Assembly: GCF_030272615.1 (NCBI RefSeq)
Contig: NC_081406.1
Coordinates: forward strand, 216,452,997 to 216,516,996
DNA: 64,000 nucleotides
Direction of reading: 5' to 3'
From: Cryptomeria japonica
Lineage: Eukaryota > Streptophyta > Pinopsida > Cupressales > Cupressaceae
In this document: in pieces, positions 1-12,400 of the stretch
How the letters are laid out: every line of letters begins with the position of its first letter
Position numbering within the stretch: position 1 is the first letter of the stretch
The notes under the pieces: model-generated
Seen by the model: only the letters and a program-made list of their open reading frames with translations
What the model was told of the DNA's origin: nothing
The model's database searches: none
Translations under genes and position numbers: made by a program

Positions 1-411
1 GATAATTGACTCGATCATGATTTGATTTTGGATTGATAAATGACCAATGTGATAAATAATTTGATTAATAAATACACCAATTGATGAGGAACAATGACAA
101 ATTGATTCAAATTGACATGATTGAGAAGGATGACGATCGATGACAAATCGATCGCAAAATGACAAGATTGACAAGTTGATAAGAGATTGACAAGATTGAC
201 CAAAATCATGATTAAAGATTGCTATCGACAAGACCTAATTCGAAAGTGAGACAGATGAAGAATGCAGAAGAAAGAATCGATGCTCGCAAATGATAAAGAC
301 CAAGTGCGTGACATAGGAGAAATGTTAATGCGACGCAAAAACCTAAAATGAGGCAATGCGCAAATGTTAAAGTATGATCCCGCAAGCGTTGACCATTTTT
401 AGGTGTCTACA
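1..411 (-). repeat. Partial LTR, same family as the Tat-PMD LTR
   Basis: This stretch aligns with 60740-61388: the same opening bases, the same GATGACAAATCGATCGCAAA block, and the same right end CATTTTTAGGTGTCTACA. Read on the minus strand it is the start of an LTR beginning TGTAGACACC. At 61388 the same end is followed by a purine tract (minus strand), but here it is followed by unrelated DNA. So this is probably the outer edge of a 5' LTR of an element lying to the left of the window. It is shorter than the matching part of the other copy, mainly because it has fewer copies of a 47-bp repeat. Confidence 0.8.
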
Positions 412-2334
412 ACTATCATTAACGATCGTGTGATTTATTAGACACTATATGCTTATTATGTGATTGACTATCAAAAGATTATATTGATCATGTGATTTGA
501 TGAGCATAATTGTTGATGGATTTTACATGCCTTACTATAATTGTGAATTATACTAATCATGCACTTGATGATGTTTTTTATATACTAACCATATTTAATG
601 ATTATCTATGATGAGTTGATCTTATGGTGTGTTTGATTGTTGTATGACTGTCTTCGGGATAGAGACAATTCCACATCACTCATTGTGAGCGGGATGTGTT
701 GTTGTGATTCTCTAACCCTTGTCTATCATAATATATATATGCATATGTTGTATCATTGTTTTGTGGATGTAGGATTTGTAGGTACCAGACATCGACTCTA
801 GCTGGCTCCACAAGTCTGAGCATGTCTTTAAATCCCAATGGTATGTGGTTCAGAGTTGGCACAATTTCCCCTCACATACTCTAAGTCTAAGTTGTTAACT
901 GTGAGTTGTCAGTGTCTTGGCACAAGTCGTCATGATAGTTAGTAAGCTGGGTTTCTTCTGTGTTGTGAGTATGTTAGTATTGGTTGATTATTCATTTTAT
1001 GTTGAGATTGACTATTTGATTATTAATGCAAGATTAAATAATTAATGATGTTTATTTTAATTATTTGGATTAATAGCGATTTGATTATTTGGTTATCTAA
1101 TGTTTAATTTAATTTATTGGATTCTTGCCTTTTTGGTTATTTGATTATTTGATATTTAAATGTTTATTAATTTTAATTATGATTTAATAATTATTTAATT
1201 TTTATTGTTTAGCTTATGATGTGTTTTATATTTATTTGTGATTTGACCTTTATTGATATTTATTTATTTATTTAATCGCCTATGGTTTAATATTTATTTG
1301 GCTTTTAATGTTTATCTGGTTCCTTAATTCATTTATGAGCCTTTGGTTTATTTAATTTAATTTCCCCATTTGATTTATTTAATTGTGGCTCATGTTTTAT
1401 TTATTAGTTTGACTTTTATATTAAGTGGGTTGTATAAATAATAAAATGATAAAACATTCCCACCAAATTGTAAAAGCATGATTTATATTTACCTTACCTA
1501 CCTTCTTCTCTTATTGGTTGAATTAAAAAGGGAGGTAAAATTATATTATATGGTGGGGTTGGTAAAATATATTTTGATTGGCTGAGATTGAGGCTAGGGT
1601 TTTTGGTTAATGTTTGTCTTTTTATTTTATTTTCCGTGAAGTTTTCATGGGTTGGTTCCTCTCTGGAAAATTTTCTCCAGCAAGTTTTCTTCTTGGTTCT
1701 GGTTTTTTTCTCTCTTGGATTTTGGCTGGAGCTTGGGTTGGATTTGGTTTGGCTGATGGAATCTCTTCTTCAGCTTCTTCCATAACACGGGTTGCAGGTT
1801 GGAGATGTATTTTACCTTTTTATATTTTATTTTACAGTTTTCCTGTATGCTCTGTGTCTGCAGATTGAATGTGTGAGCTTGGGGAAATGAATCTAAAATT
1901 TGTATAGTGAGGAAGGAAATATATGAAAGCATAAATTTGTTGTAAGGTTTTATTCTATAGTTTGTGGGAAATATTTGTATTTTTGGGTTTGCTGAAAGCC
2001 TTCTATGTCTTTCTAAGTTTGTGTTGTGCATGGAGTTTTGATTTAATATTAGCCTTCAAGTGTTTATTATTTATTTAATGTTGAAGTAAATTTTATTTAT
2101 TGGGTAATATTATTTTACCCATTAAGTAATTAAAAGGGGGTAATTTGTATTATTTTATTTAAAAGTTATTTTCACCCTAGGTCAATGGTTTAATTTATTT
2201 TACCTACCCTTGGATTTGATTGGCTGGAAGTTTATGGTAGGTAGAAAATATATTTTATTTTCTTGAACTTTGGGAAGGTAGGTATGGAATATAATATTTT
2301 TGAAATATTTTGATTCGAGCATGGTTTTGCTTGG

Positions 2335-2365
<31 letters not shown>

Positions 2366-2789
2366 TAGGCCTTCTTGTGCATTCACGGGGGTTGGCATCT
2401 TTGGTGAATGAATTTCTGAGATTAATTTGGAGATTTTTGGTGGTTGGATTTAAATTGGTTTAAAGGCTTGGACTGGTTTTTCTTGTAGTTTTTCCTGTAG
2501 GTTAAATTGCTAGTTGCTTGATTGTGTAGTAATTTCCGGATCAATTCTTGTACCAAAGGCATTGTTAAGGGTGTTGGTGAGTTTTCTAGTTTTATATCTG
2601 ATTTTATTTGATGTATTTTGTTGGTTTCAAGCATATTTACCTTCCTATGTTATTGGAGAAAGAATTGTGCTTTCATCCATATTGATGTGTTATGATTGGT
2701 GAGTTGGAAGTGTTGCTGTTTTGGGGAAGCAAGTGAGTTGGCCTTGTTGCGGTTTTACTTTAATTAATGACAACAAATTTAATGGCTTG
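412..2789. other. Unassigned AT-rich repeat-like DNA
   Basis: No reading frame here resembles a known protein. The sequence is T-rich on the plus strand, with runs of ATTTATT. It contains two loosely similar blocks (about 1430-1600 and 2110-2280) with ACCTACC and TTTGATTGGCTG in the same order. That resembles an old LTR or a decayed repeat, but I found no boundaries. Copia-A inserted at its right edge. Confidence 0.5.
2335..2368 (+). repeat. T24 tract followed by TATA-like ATATAAATAG
   Basis: An uninterrupted run of 24 T residues is followed at once by ATATAAATAG. TATA motifs of this form appear in the LTR promoters elsewhere in the window. It may be the promoter of an old LTR, but no LTR ends were found around it. 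Confidence 0.45.
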
Positions 2790-2794
2790 ATAGG

Positions 2795-3852
2795 TGTTGG
2801 TATTTTGGTATGGTTTTTTTATTGATGTCAACACCTGCTAACACACCTACTTTGGAGATCCAACAACATTCACCAGTAATCAGTAAAATGCTCAAACAAT
2901 CACCGGTATATAGTTAACCGATAGGATATAATGTTCACTGGTACATGCAATGACATGGAAGACACTTGGTAATGTCGAAGACATCATGTGGACACTTTTC
3001 CTTGAAGTAATATCATTGGTATATCCTTATTTACATATTTGCTTTTACCGACAAATAGGTCCAAGTTATCTAGGGTTACACCGACAGGTTTATCTTTTCC
3101 AGATCAGCATGGCACACTATGGAGATGATTTATTATTGTTGTAAATGCATTAAGCCAACATGTTCAATCGGTTATTGCATCGGATATTGTATTATTTGTA
3201 AAATGTTTTATTGTAATATCTTGTAGAGCCGACCTACTAAAATTGGTCTTAGGGTATGGTATAAATGTAAGATCTTATTTGTAAGATCAAGTGTGGAATG
3301 CGAAAAAGATTTAAGGAAGGGTATATGTGAGATCAAGCAGAGCTATACACGAAGACATCATTTGAAAGTGAAGATAGGTTTTTGGAAAAGCATATCAGTA
3401 TTACACCAGTACTAAATCTAGCATATGAAGATGTTATTTTGTGCAGTACATTCTCATTGGATTTAACCATCCAACTGTAGTCAGTGTGACTCCCATTTGT
3501 GTTTGAGCAGTGAGCTCTAGGCTGTTGGCCTTTTTGCATGTGCAGACCCCTCTTTGTACACTTACTATCTGCAGTAGTATCATCTAATTGTGGGTAAGGT
3601 TTCCCACCATGGTTTTTCCCCTTACAGGGTTTCCACGTACAAATATTTGTGTCATGTATTGTGGTTGACTTTGTGCTTATGTTTCATGCATTAATTCTTA
3701 CCAGTACAACATTTCCTGTTAACATTGCTTACTAGCACAATTAACTGTCTTACCAGTATTAAGCAATAAGTTGGTTAATAAGATTTTGGTTTGAATTTAT
3801 TAGACAACCGATTCACCCCCCCCCCCGCTCTCAGTTGTCCCTGGGACCTACA
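2795..3852 (+). repeat. Copia-A 5' LTR
   Basis: It starts TGTTGGTATTTTGG and ends in CCTACA, matching 8402-9456 along its length. A TATA box TATAAATG lies at 3260-3267. Near the right end is a C-rich block (GATTCACCCCC...CTCAGTTGT) that recurs in Copia-B, NA1 and NA2. Confidence 0.96.
3260..3267 (+). promoter_or_regulatory. LTR TATA box of Copia-A
   Basis: TATAAATG sits in a block (GTAATATCTTGTAGAG, GCCGACCTA, TTAGGG) that is also conserved in the Copia-B LTR. It is repeated at 8867-8874 in the 3' LTR. It is the likely start region of the element RNA. Confidence 0.65.
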
Positions 3853-3854
3853 AT

Positions 3855-3866
3855 TGGTATCAGAGC
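3855..3866 (+). promoter_or_regulatory. Primer binding site of Copia-A
   Basis: TGGTATCAGAGC begins two bases after the 5' LTR. This is the standard plant copia site complementary to the 3' end of initiator methionine tRNA. Confidence 0.95.
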
Positions 3867-3909
3867 CTAGTCCTCTTTTTGCAGAAGTTTAACAACTTCA
3901 GGAGATCCA

Positions 3910-4970
3910 ATGTCTACTAATTATTTCAAGAAGGGTAGTCCTAAACTTGATGGAACCAACTATGGAATGTGGAAAATCAGAATGGAGACACATCTGAATT
4001 GCATTGGTAAAGACATCTGGGAAGTTACTAAGAATGGTTATACTACTACTGTAGCTAGTCAGCCTACTCCTATTACTTTAGGTAAAGATGAAGAAAATGA
4101 TTGCAAAGCAAGAGAAGCACTTTTGAGTGCATTATCAGATCCACAAATCATGGGATTATCAGATAGATCTACTGCAAAAGCTATTTGAGATCATTTGGAA
4201 ACACTGAATGAAGGGGATTCCACAGTCAAAATTGCAAAACTTGAAATCTTTGGAGTTAGGTATGAACATCTGAAAATGGAAGAAGATGAAAGAATTTCTG
4301 TCTTTATGGAAAGAGTAAATGAATTGTTTTAGGTATCAAATGTTGTGGAGGAACCTTGAGTGAAGATGAGTTTGTTTCAAAAATCTTAAGAGGTTTGCCA
4401 TCGGCATATAAAATGAAGGTTACTACTATTAATGAGCTGAGAGAAATGCCTAATACATCAGTAACTAGGGATACATTGATTGAAAAACTTTCAGCTTTTG
4501 AACTAGAGGAATTTGGTCCTGTTGCTATAAAAACTAATTTGGCCTTCAAAGCATCAACATCATCTGCTCCATCTTTTGATAAATTAGACTGGAGAGCCTT
4601 TTATGCAAGAGAACTTGAAGAAACCAGGAAGGAGAATGAAGAGCTTGAAGAACTTGAAGCACTATTTGCAAGAAAAATGCCAAAAGGTCCAATTGGAAGT
4701 AAGTATGAAGGTAAAACACCCTTTAAATGTTTCAATTGCAATAAGATTGGTCATATGGCTTCAAGATGCCCTGTTAGACATGCTAGACTAAGAGAAGAAG
4801 CTAGAAGGACATACAAACCTAATCCTGAATATCAAAAATATAGATTTAAGAAAGATAAATCATGTTACATTGTTGATGAAGGTGTGACTGATGACTCTGA
4901 TGAGGATCCAACAGACAACAGATGGGTCTTTGTTGCTATAATAGAAGATCAACCGGTACCTATTGCTCCA
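3910..4970 (+). pseudogene. gag: Copia-A gag (nucleocapsid) remnant
   Basis: Gag packages the element RNA into virus-like particles in the cytoplasm. The start at 3910 follows the primer site by 43 bases and opens with a UBN2-type gag region (LDGTNYGMWKIRMETHL). A CCHC zinc knuckle, CFNCNKIGHMASRC, is at 4728-4769. The frame is broken by a TGA at 4186-4188 and by a one-base loss near 4321, judged against Copia-B; the downstream frame resumes at 4356. The homologous Copia-B gag keeps the same order of blocks. Gag and pol are probably one continuous frame in the intact element. Confidence 0.9.
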
Positions 4971-7900
4971 CCTGTAGAACAAGCCCTAGCAGCTAAAGTT
5001 GAATCAAAGGATGAATGGATTATTGACTCAAGATGCTCACATCACATGACTGGAGACAAAGGCAAATTCTTGAACTTTCAAGAATACAATGGAGGTTTAG
5101 TAAGATTCGAAGATGACAAAGCCTGTTCAATATCTCTTGATGGTAAACATAACACTAACAATGTTTACTATGTTGAAGGATTAAAACATAATCTTTTAAG
5201 TGTTGGTCAATTAGTTGAGAAAGGTTTTCAGTTACAATTTAAAAATGGAAAATGCAAAATCATGAATAGAACTGGTTTGGAAATTGCAACCGGTAATTAG
5301 ACTAGAGGTAATATCTTTCATTTGAATAACAGTGAAAAGGCATGCTTAATTGCTCATATAGATGAAAGTTGGCTATGGCATAAAAGACTATGTCATGTAA
5401 ATTTTGATTACATGGTAAAAATCAGTACTTCTAAGATAGTTAGAGATCTACCTAAAATTGTGAAACCTCAGAATACAATTTGCAAGGAATGTCAATTTGG
5501 AAAACAGGTTAGAGCTAGTTTCAAAAGTATTCCAGACAAATCCAATAATGCTCTTGATTTAATTCACACTAATTTATGTGGTCTGGCTAGAACTAAAAGC
5601 ATACAAGGTGATAGATATTTCATGCTAATTATTGATGATTATTCTAGAATGTGTTGGGTTACTTTTCTCAGAGAAAAGTTAGAAGCACTTGGGAAGTTCA
5701 AACTATTCAAAGCAATGGTTGAAAATGAAACCGGTAAGAAAATTAAATGTTTAAGATTAGATCAAGGAGGAGAATTCACATCTAGAGATTTTAATACATT
5801 CTGTGAAGTGAATGGAATCAAAAGATAGTTATCAGCACCTTGGACACCACAACAGAATGGAGTTGTTGAAAGGAAAAACAGAACTATTTTGGATGCAGCA
5901 AGAAGTATGTTATCAGAAGCAAATCTACCACATGTGTACTAGAGAGAGGTAGTAAGCACTGCTGTCTATACATTCAACAAAGTTCACATCAAAGGTGAAA
6001 CCGGTAAGACCCCTCATGAACTATGGTTTGGTAATACTCCTACTCTAAAGTATTTCAGAATTTTTGGAAGTAAATGTTATATTAGAAGAGATGAGTATAT
6101 TGGCAAGTTTGATCCTAGAAGTGATGAAGGAATATTTCTTGGTTATTCATCTAAGAGTAAATCTTATAGATGTTTTAATAAAAGATTACAGAAAATTGTT
6201 GAGAGTACAAATGTAAAGATTGATGAACAATTCAGAGGAACTTCAAGGTATATAGACTCTGAACCGGTAACAGAAATTATGACAAATGAACCAACAGTAA
6301 ATCCACCGATACAGAATGATGACCCGGTTACTTCAGTATCATCAGAGGATACCACAGTAATTGAAGAACAACAATAGACTAAGACACCCCGGTATGTAAG
6401 ACTGAATCATTCTGAAGATCAGATAATTGGAAGCAAATTTAAAGAAGTCATGACAAGAGGAAGATTGGCAAATGAAGAGGTATGTCTTATTTCTCAAATT
6501 GAACCATTATCTATCAATGAGGCATGTGAAGATAAATTTTGGATTAAAGCTATGGAAGAAGAATTAGGACAAATTGAGAAAAATAATACTAGGACATTAG
6601 TTCCTCGACCTAAAAATAAAAATGTAATTGGAACCAAATGGGTATTTAGAAACAAACTCAATGAAGATGGTAAGGTTGTCAGGAATAAAGCAAGACTAGT
6701 GTGTAAGGGATATTCTCAGAAAGAAGGAGTTGATTATAATGAAACCTTTGCACCGGTAGCCAGAATTGAAGCAGTTAGATTATTCTTAGCCTTTGCAGCT
6801 CACAAGGATTACAAAGTTTATCAAATGGATATTAAATGTGCATTTTTGAATGGAGATCTTGAAGAAGAAGTTTATATTGAACAACTTGATGGATTTTCTT
6901 TGACAGATAACAATGATATGGTTTGCAGATTAAGAAAAGCTCTATATGGACTAAAACAAGCTCCAAGAGCCTGGTATGCAAGATTGGATAAGTATCTCTT
7001 AAAAATTGGTTTTACTAAAGGAAATGCAGATAGCAATTTATATTACAAAGTAACTAATGATGACATTTTGATTATGGAAGTATTTGTTGATGATATAATC
7101 TTTGGAGGAGAAGATGGATTATGCAAAGAATTTTCTCTTAAAATCAGCATGAATTTGAAATGTCTATGATTGGAGAAATAAAATTCTTCTTAGGATTGCA
7201 GATTTTATAGACTGATAAAGGCATATTTTTGAGTCAATCTAAGTACTTGAAAGAACTACTCAAGAAATTTGGGATGGAGAACTCTAAACCGGTAAGCACA
7301 CCTATGACTACAAATGACAAATTATCTCAAAGGGATGAATCTACACCTATTAATCCAACTAGATACAAATCTATGATAGGAGGTTTACTGTATTTGACAC
7401 AAACCAGACTTGATATTTTGAATGCAGTATGTATAGTTTCTAGATTTCAGAGTAATCCTAAGGAAAATCATGAATCAGCAGTAAAAAGGATTTTTTGGTA
7501 CTTACAAAGCACAACAAATCTTGGATTATGGTATCCTAAAGATGAAAATTTTGATCTATATGCATACACAGATGCAAATTGGGCAGGAGACGTGGGTGAT
7601 AGAAAGAGCACCACTGGAGGAGCATTCTTTCTTGGAAAGAGATTAGTTTCTTGGTTAAGTAAGAAACAGAGTTGTACATCTTTATCAACAGCAGGATCAG
7701 AATATGTTGCAGCAACAACAAACCGTACACAGGTACTTTGGCTTAAGCAAATGTTGAAAGACATAAAGGTAAAATGCAAGGAACCTATTCCTATATATTG
7801 TGATAACACTGCAGCAATTGATATATCTAAGAATCCAGTATTACATTTTAAAAAAAAACGTGTTTCTATCAAACTAAATTTTCTAAGGGAAAAATTTGAA

Positions 7901-8035
7901 GAAAAGGAAATAAAACTGGTTTATGTGAGTACTAAAGAACACCTTGCAGATATTTTTACAAAACCTTTGCCTAAGGAAACTTTTGAGTATCTCAGAGATT
8001 AGCTCAGAGTCTTACCTCCACCGGTAGAGACTTAG
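4971..8035 (+). pseudogene. pol: Copia-A pol (protease, integrase, RT, RNase H)
   Basis: Protease is near 5010-5050, where the active-site triplet reads D-S-R (5025-5033) instead of D-S-G. The integrase zinc region (HKRLCHVNF...CKECQFGK) is near 5375-5510, and the catalytic core runs to about 5960. RT has [29 protein letters not shown] at 7083-7094 and [14 protein letters not shown]. RNase H ends near 7870, with YTDANWAGD and a late YCDN motif. In-frame TAG codons lie at 5298, 5826, near 5940 and at 6376. A frameshift near 7140 breaks the RT tail, and further TAGs are at 7207 and 8000. The natural end is probably the TAG at 8033-8035, by comparison with Copia-B. Confidence 0.93.
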
Positions 8036-8389
8036 ACAGTTGATGATTGTCATCAATCGGCAGAATTAAATGGACAAATCTTTTATTCCGGTATTTGATG
8101 AGGAAGCTACTTCTCAGGGGGAGTAGTTGGTATATTGAATTGGTTGGTATTTTGTATGAACTTGACCTTTTTGTGACTTTGGCATTTGATGTCAAAGAGG
8201 GAGAGATATATGGAAAAACATTAAAGAAAAATATATGAAAAATGCATTATCTTTTTGAGGAGAGATTGGTATTGTAAATAAATCTTTGTATAAACACATA
8301 TTACTCCCAGGGGGAGAATTGGTTTTTGTACTTGGCATTTCTATTTTGGCACTTTGATGGTTTTTCCATCTTGTGCTGCCATCAATGCC
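8036..8389 (+). other. Copia-A 3' untranslated region with PPT-like G tracts
   Basis: This non-coding stretch lies between pol and the polypurine tract. It contains AGGGGGAG at 8116-8123 and 8309-8316, copies of the core of the true tract at 8390-8401. Similar reiteration is seen in Copia-B and NA1. Confidence 0.75.
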
Positions 8390-8401
8390 AAAGGGGGAGA
8401 T
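8390..8401 (+). promoter_or_regulatory. Polypurine tract of Copia-A
   Basis: AAAGGGGGAGAT directly precedes the 3' LTR start. It primes plus-strand DNA synthesis. The preceding ATCAATGCC is shared with NA1, NA2 and (one change) Copia-B. Confidence 0.93.
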
Positions 8402-9456
8402 TGTTGGTATTTTGGTATGGTTTTGTCATTGATGTCAACACCTGCTAACACACCTACTTTGGAGATCCAGCAACATTCACCGACAATGAGTAAAATGCTC
8501 AAACAATCACCAGTATATAGTTAACCGGCAGGATATAATGTTCACCGGTACATGCAATGACATGGAAGACACTTGGTAATGTCGAAGACATCACGTGGAC
8601 ACTTTTCCTTGAAGTAATATCATTGGTATATTCTTATTTGCATATTTTCTTTTACCGACAAATAGGTCCAGGTTATCTAGGGTTACACCGATAGGTTTAT
8701 CTTTTCCAGATCAGCATGGCACACTATGGAGATGATTTATTATTGTTGTAAATGCATTAAGCCGACATGTTCAATTGGTTATTGCATCGGATATTGTATT
8801 ATTTGTACAATGTTTTATTGTAATATCTTGTAGAGCCGACCTACTAAAATTGGTCTTAGGGTATGGTATAAATGTAAGATCTTATTTGTAAGATCAAGTG
8901 TGGAATGCGAAAAAGATTTAAGGAAGGGTATATGCGAGATCAAGTAGAGATATACATGAAGACATCATTTGAAAGTGAAGTGAGGTTTTTGGAAAAGCAT
9001 ATCAGCATTACACCGGTACTGAATTCAGCATATGAAGATGCTATTTTGTGCAGTACATTCTCATTGGATTTAACCATCCAACTGTAGTCAGTGTGACTCC
9101 CATTTGTGTTTGAGTAGTGAGCTCTAGGCTGTTGGCCTTTCTGCATGTGCAGACCCCTCTTTGTACACTTACTATCTGTAGTAGCATCATCTGATTGTGG
9201 GTAAGGTTTCCCACCATCATTTTTCCCCTTATAGGGTTTCCACGTACAAATATTTGTGTCATGTGTTGTGGTTGACTTTGTGCTTATGTTTCATGCATTA
9301 GTTCTTACCAGTACAGCATTTCCTGTTAACATTGTTTACCGGCACAATTAACTATCTTATCGGTATTAAGCAATAAGTTGGTCAATAAGATTTTGGTTTG
9401 AATTTATTAGACAACTGATTCACCCCCCCCCCTCTCAGTTGTCCCCGAGACCTACA
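8402..9456 (+). repeat. Copia-A 3' LTR
   Basis: It begins TGTTGGTATTTTGG and ends CCTACA, followed by the target duplicate ATAGG. It differs from the 5' LTR mainly by transitions and by the length of the C tract near its end. Confidence 0.96.
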
Positions 9457-9461
9457 ATAGG

Positions 9462-12400
9462 CCTATGTTTATTGTTGGCCAAGAGGCTCATTTTTTTGTT
9501 GTAGCTTTGACTGTGTCAAGTTTCCTTGTCATAAGGCTTTATGAATATGAGTTTGGTTGTTGTTCTGTTTTTAGTTTTGTCTCAGATTTAAATCAAAAAG
9601 TTTTTATGATATTTATGATGTTTTTCATTGATGGTTAATTATAGCTTTTGATGTGGTATTTCCAAGAGGTTCATTGTGTTTCTGGCTACTTGAATATCCT
9701 TGTTTTGGAGAGTAAGCCATTGGATGCATATGAGTGTTATGTTGCAGATTTGTATTTTGTTTTAGAGCCTCTTGTGATTTATTGTTGGGCCATGTTAGGA
9801 GGAGTGGGCTTCCTTGTGATGACCGGGGTCATGAGAGATAGGCTAGCATGAGGTTCCTTGTAAGGATGCATGAAGTCTAGACCACCAGGGCACATTGGAG
9901 TTTTCCATGATTTGTAAGCAAGTGATAACATTGATAATGAATTAATTGGGATGGGAAAATTATAACTCACTTAAACAAGATAAAGAATAGTTTTGAGCCT
10001 CATGACTTATGTCCTAGGGAGGATGTTTTAGGATAAGCATGAGAAGGCCGTGAAGATGGTAAGCTAATCTCCCTTGGTCTCTCATAGGTTGAGATGGCTC
10101 CACATGTCCATCAGGCTAGTGCCTTGTGTTATTATGTTATTGTGTTATGAGGATGGCATGTGATGACACTCCACTCCTACATGTGTTCCCCCTTTATGAT
10201 TTATGATTATGCTTATTGGATGCATTTATGTCCTGATGAGTTTTACGCCTCTGGGAGTTTATTCTTGTGCCTCTATGTGAGTTCTTGTTTGAGAGTCCTT
10301 GTTGGTTAGTCTCTTTGGTTTTGAGTGTCAGCCTAGATGTAGAGTGTGTGTTGGGACTTTATGTCATCTCCTAGCATGAGGGGTGGTTCCTTTGATTCCA
10401 CATGGTCGGGTGGTTGGTGCTTTTAAACCATTGGGATATTCCTATCTTTGGATTCTTCTTGCATGGATGAGGATGCTTCTTTAGATTATTCATGGATAAT
10501 AATTGCAACAAGAATGTAAATGATGATGTGATTTATATAATGAAATTATTATGTAACGGTTGTAAAAGAAGCCATGTATATGAGAAATGACCATGTTGTT
10601 CTAGTTATAGTGATAGATTTTGGTTATGGTATGTGATTGTAATGATGAACCTTGAGTTGTATTGTAACGCATTTGTATTAAATGAAATGGATGCATGAGA
10701 TGTGGATAAGTATTGTTGTTTGAAACTAAATGATGTATTTTGTATTCTTTATGAACCATGTTAAAAGTAAATCGGGTAAATGTTATGATAATGGTATTAG
10801 ATTTGAAATGATGTCTTTAACTAATGATTTAAGTAGGAGAAATGTTATGTCTTGATAGGATGTATGAGTTTGAGTAATTTTGGAAGATATCTTAGGACAT
10901 GTTTATGAGTTGTGATTAAAGAATTTAAAATTATATCATCATACTTCGTAGTTAGTGATCTAATGGTAGGATTGAAAATCTTATAATGCTTGGGATGTAG
11001 TTGAATGTTCCTTATGAAAATATTGTATGGATGTTCTTAATGAATGAATTACTAATCTTATTAATGGAAATTACTAGTAAGTGTATGGGAAGACGATTAA
11101 ATGAGTTCTTGTCTTTTAGGAAATGATTAGAATGTATCATGTGTTATAGTTTAAGAATTATATCTACATTTGGTGGATGCTATTAGTTGTTATGGAATTA
11201 GGATATTGTACCTTAATTTGTGTTGAGATGAATGCGTGTAGTTACTTAATTTGTAATGAGATGATTGTTGGTTAGTTGATATAGTGTAAGAGATTTTATG
11301 AGTATTAAACGAGCTATGGGTTAAATGTTTAAGGAGACCTTGTGAGTATTGCATTATGTACTTTTGGAATCATGATGCAGTAATAAGTATGCTAGGAGAA
11401 TAGAATTATAAATGACTATGTAGAAGTTAATTGTAAACGGAAATCATGTTAATGAAATGTAAGGGATTAATCTTGGTATGTGTATGGTGATGTTTATAGT
11501 CAGAGGTTGGTTAATGGTAATAGGAACATTTGGACTTGGTGTATAAAATTAATCTAAGTGAAAAAAGAAATAGTGGTGCATTGAAAGATAGAATCTCATA
11601 TTAAATAAAAGATTAAGTAGGTTGCATATCATGAGTGTTAGGTATGTCTATGATGCACCTATGTGTGTATAATGATTAAAATTATGAAGTATTGATCTAG
11701 AAGAAAGTAAATGTTATTTCTTATGTAGGTAGATTAAGTAATGTTGTTGAGATACCCTAGGGAGGTAGTAGTAATGATTTATTATTTTCTGCTTGCATAA
11801 TTGTTTGAATAGTTTGAGTGAATTATTCTATGTTCATAACACTTAAATGTTTTTGTGTGCTCGCTACATTGCTTGAGTGATGTTATGTGTTGTATTGTTA
11901 AAAAAAAAATTAAATTAGTGTGTTTTTAGCTATATTTATCTAGGGTATTATGGTGGGCATTACATCATCCATGATGGTTTTGGATGAAGCATGTATAGAT
12001 TTGGTGGTTTGAATAACAAGAAAACTCATATTTTACCCAATTTCCATTGTTTTCCATACTGTACGATCTGATAGAGGATTTAATTGCATGGAATTTTAAA
12101 TTGGATGGATTCTGGTGTGAGTTTAGGTTTGAATGCAAGTGGTCTGACTCCATTTGGAAGAGTTTGGAGTGAGTTGTGGTCAGTTTACCAAAAACTACCA
12201 TTCAAAACCCCGGTTCATAAGGTTTCACCAAAGATGTGGCCCTAACTTGCAAATTCCTTTGTGGAATTAAATTCCCTCTTATAAAATGAAATTTAGGGGT
12301 GTGTACACTGATATTTCAAAAGGGTGGAATCTGGGAGTGAGGGTTGGTGTGGTTACCACCAAAACCTAGGCTAAACATGACAATGTGTTTAGTCTAACCT

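Larger units (their letters stand above)
2795..9456 (+). mobile_element. Copia-A, complete Ty1/copia element
   Basis: The element has two LTRs of about 1.06 kb, a methionine-tRNA-type primer site, gag-pol in the copia order (gag, protease, integrase, RT, RNase H) and a polypurine tract. It is flanked by an exact 5-bp target duplication ATAGG (2790-2794 and 9457-9461). By eye the first 300 bases of the LTRs differ by about 5-6%, mostly CG versus TG or CA. The coding region has several stops and two frameshifts, so it is no longer autonomous. Confidence 0.97.

Noticed and set aside
3856-3866. tRNA-like strings (TGGTATCAGAGC and reverse complement)
   Set aside because: They are primer binding sites beside LTRs; no cloverleaf or tRNA body is present, so no tRNA gene was called.
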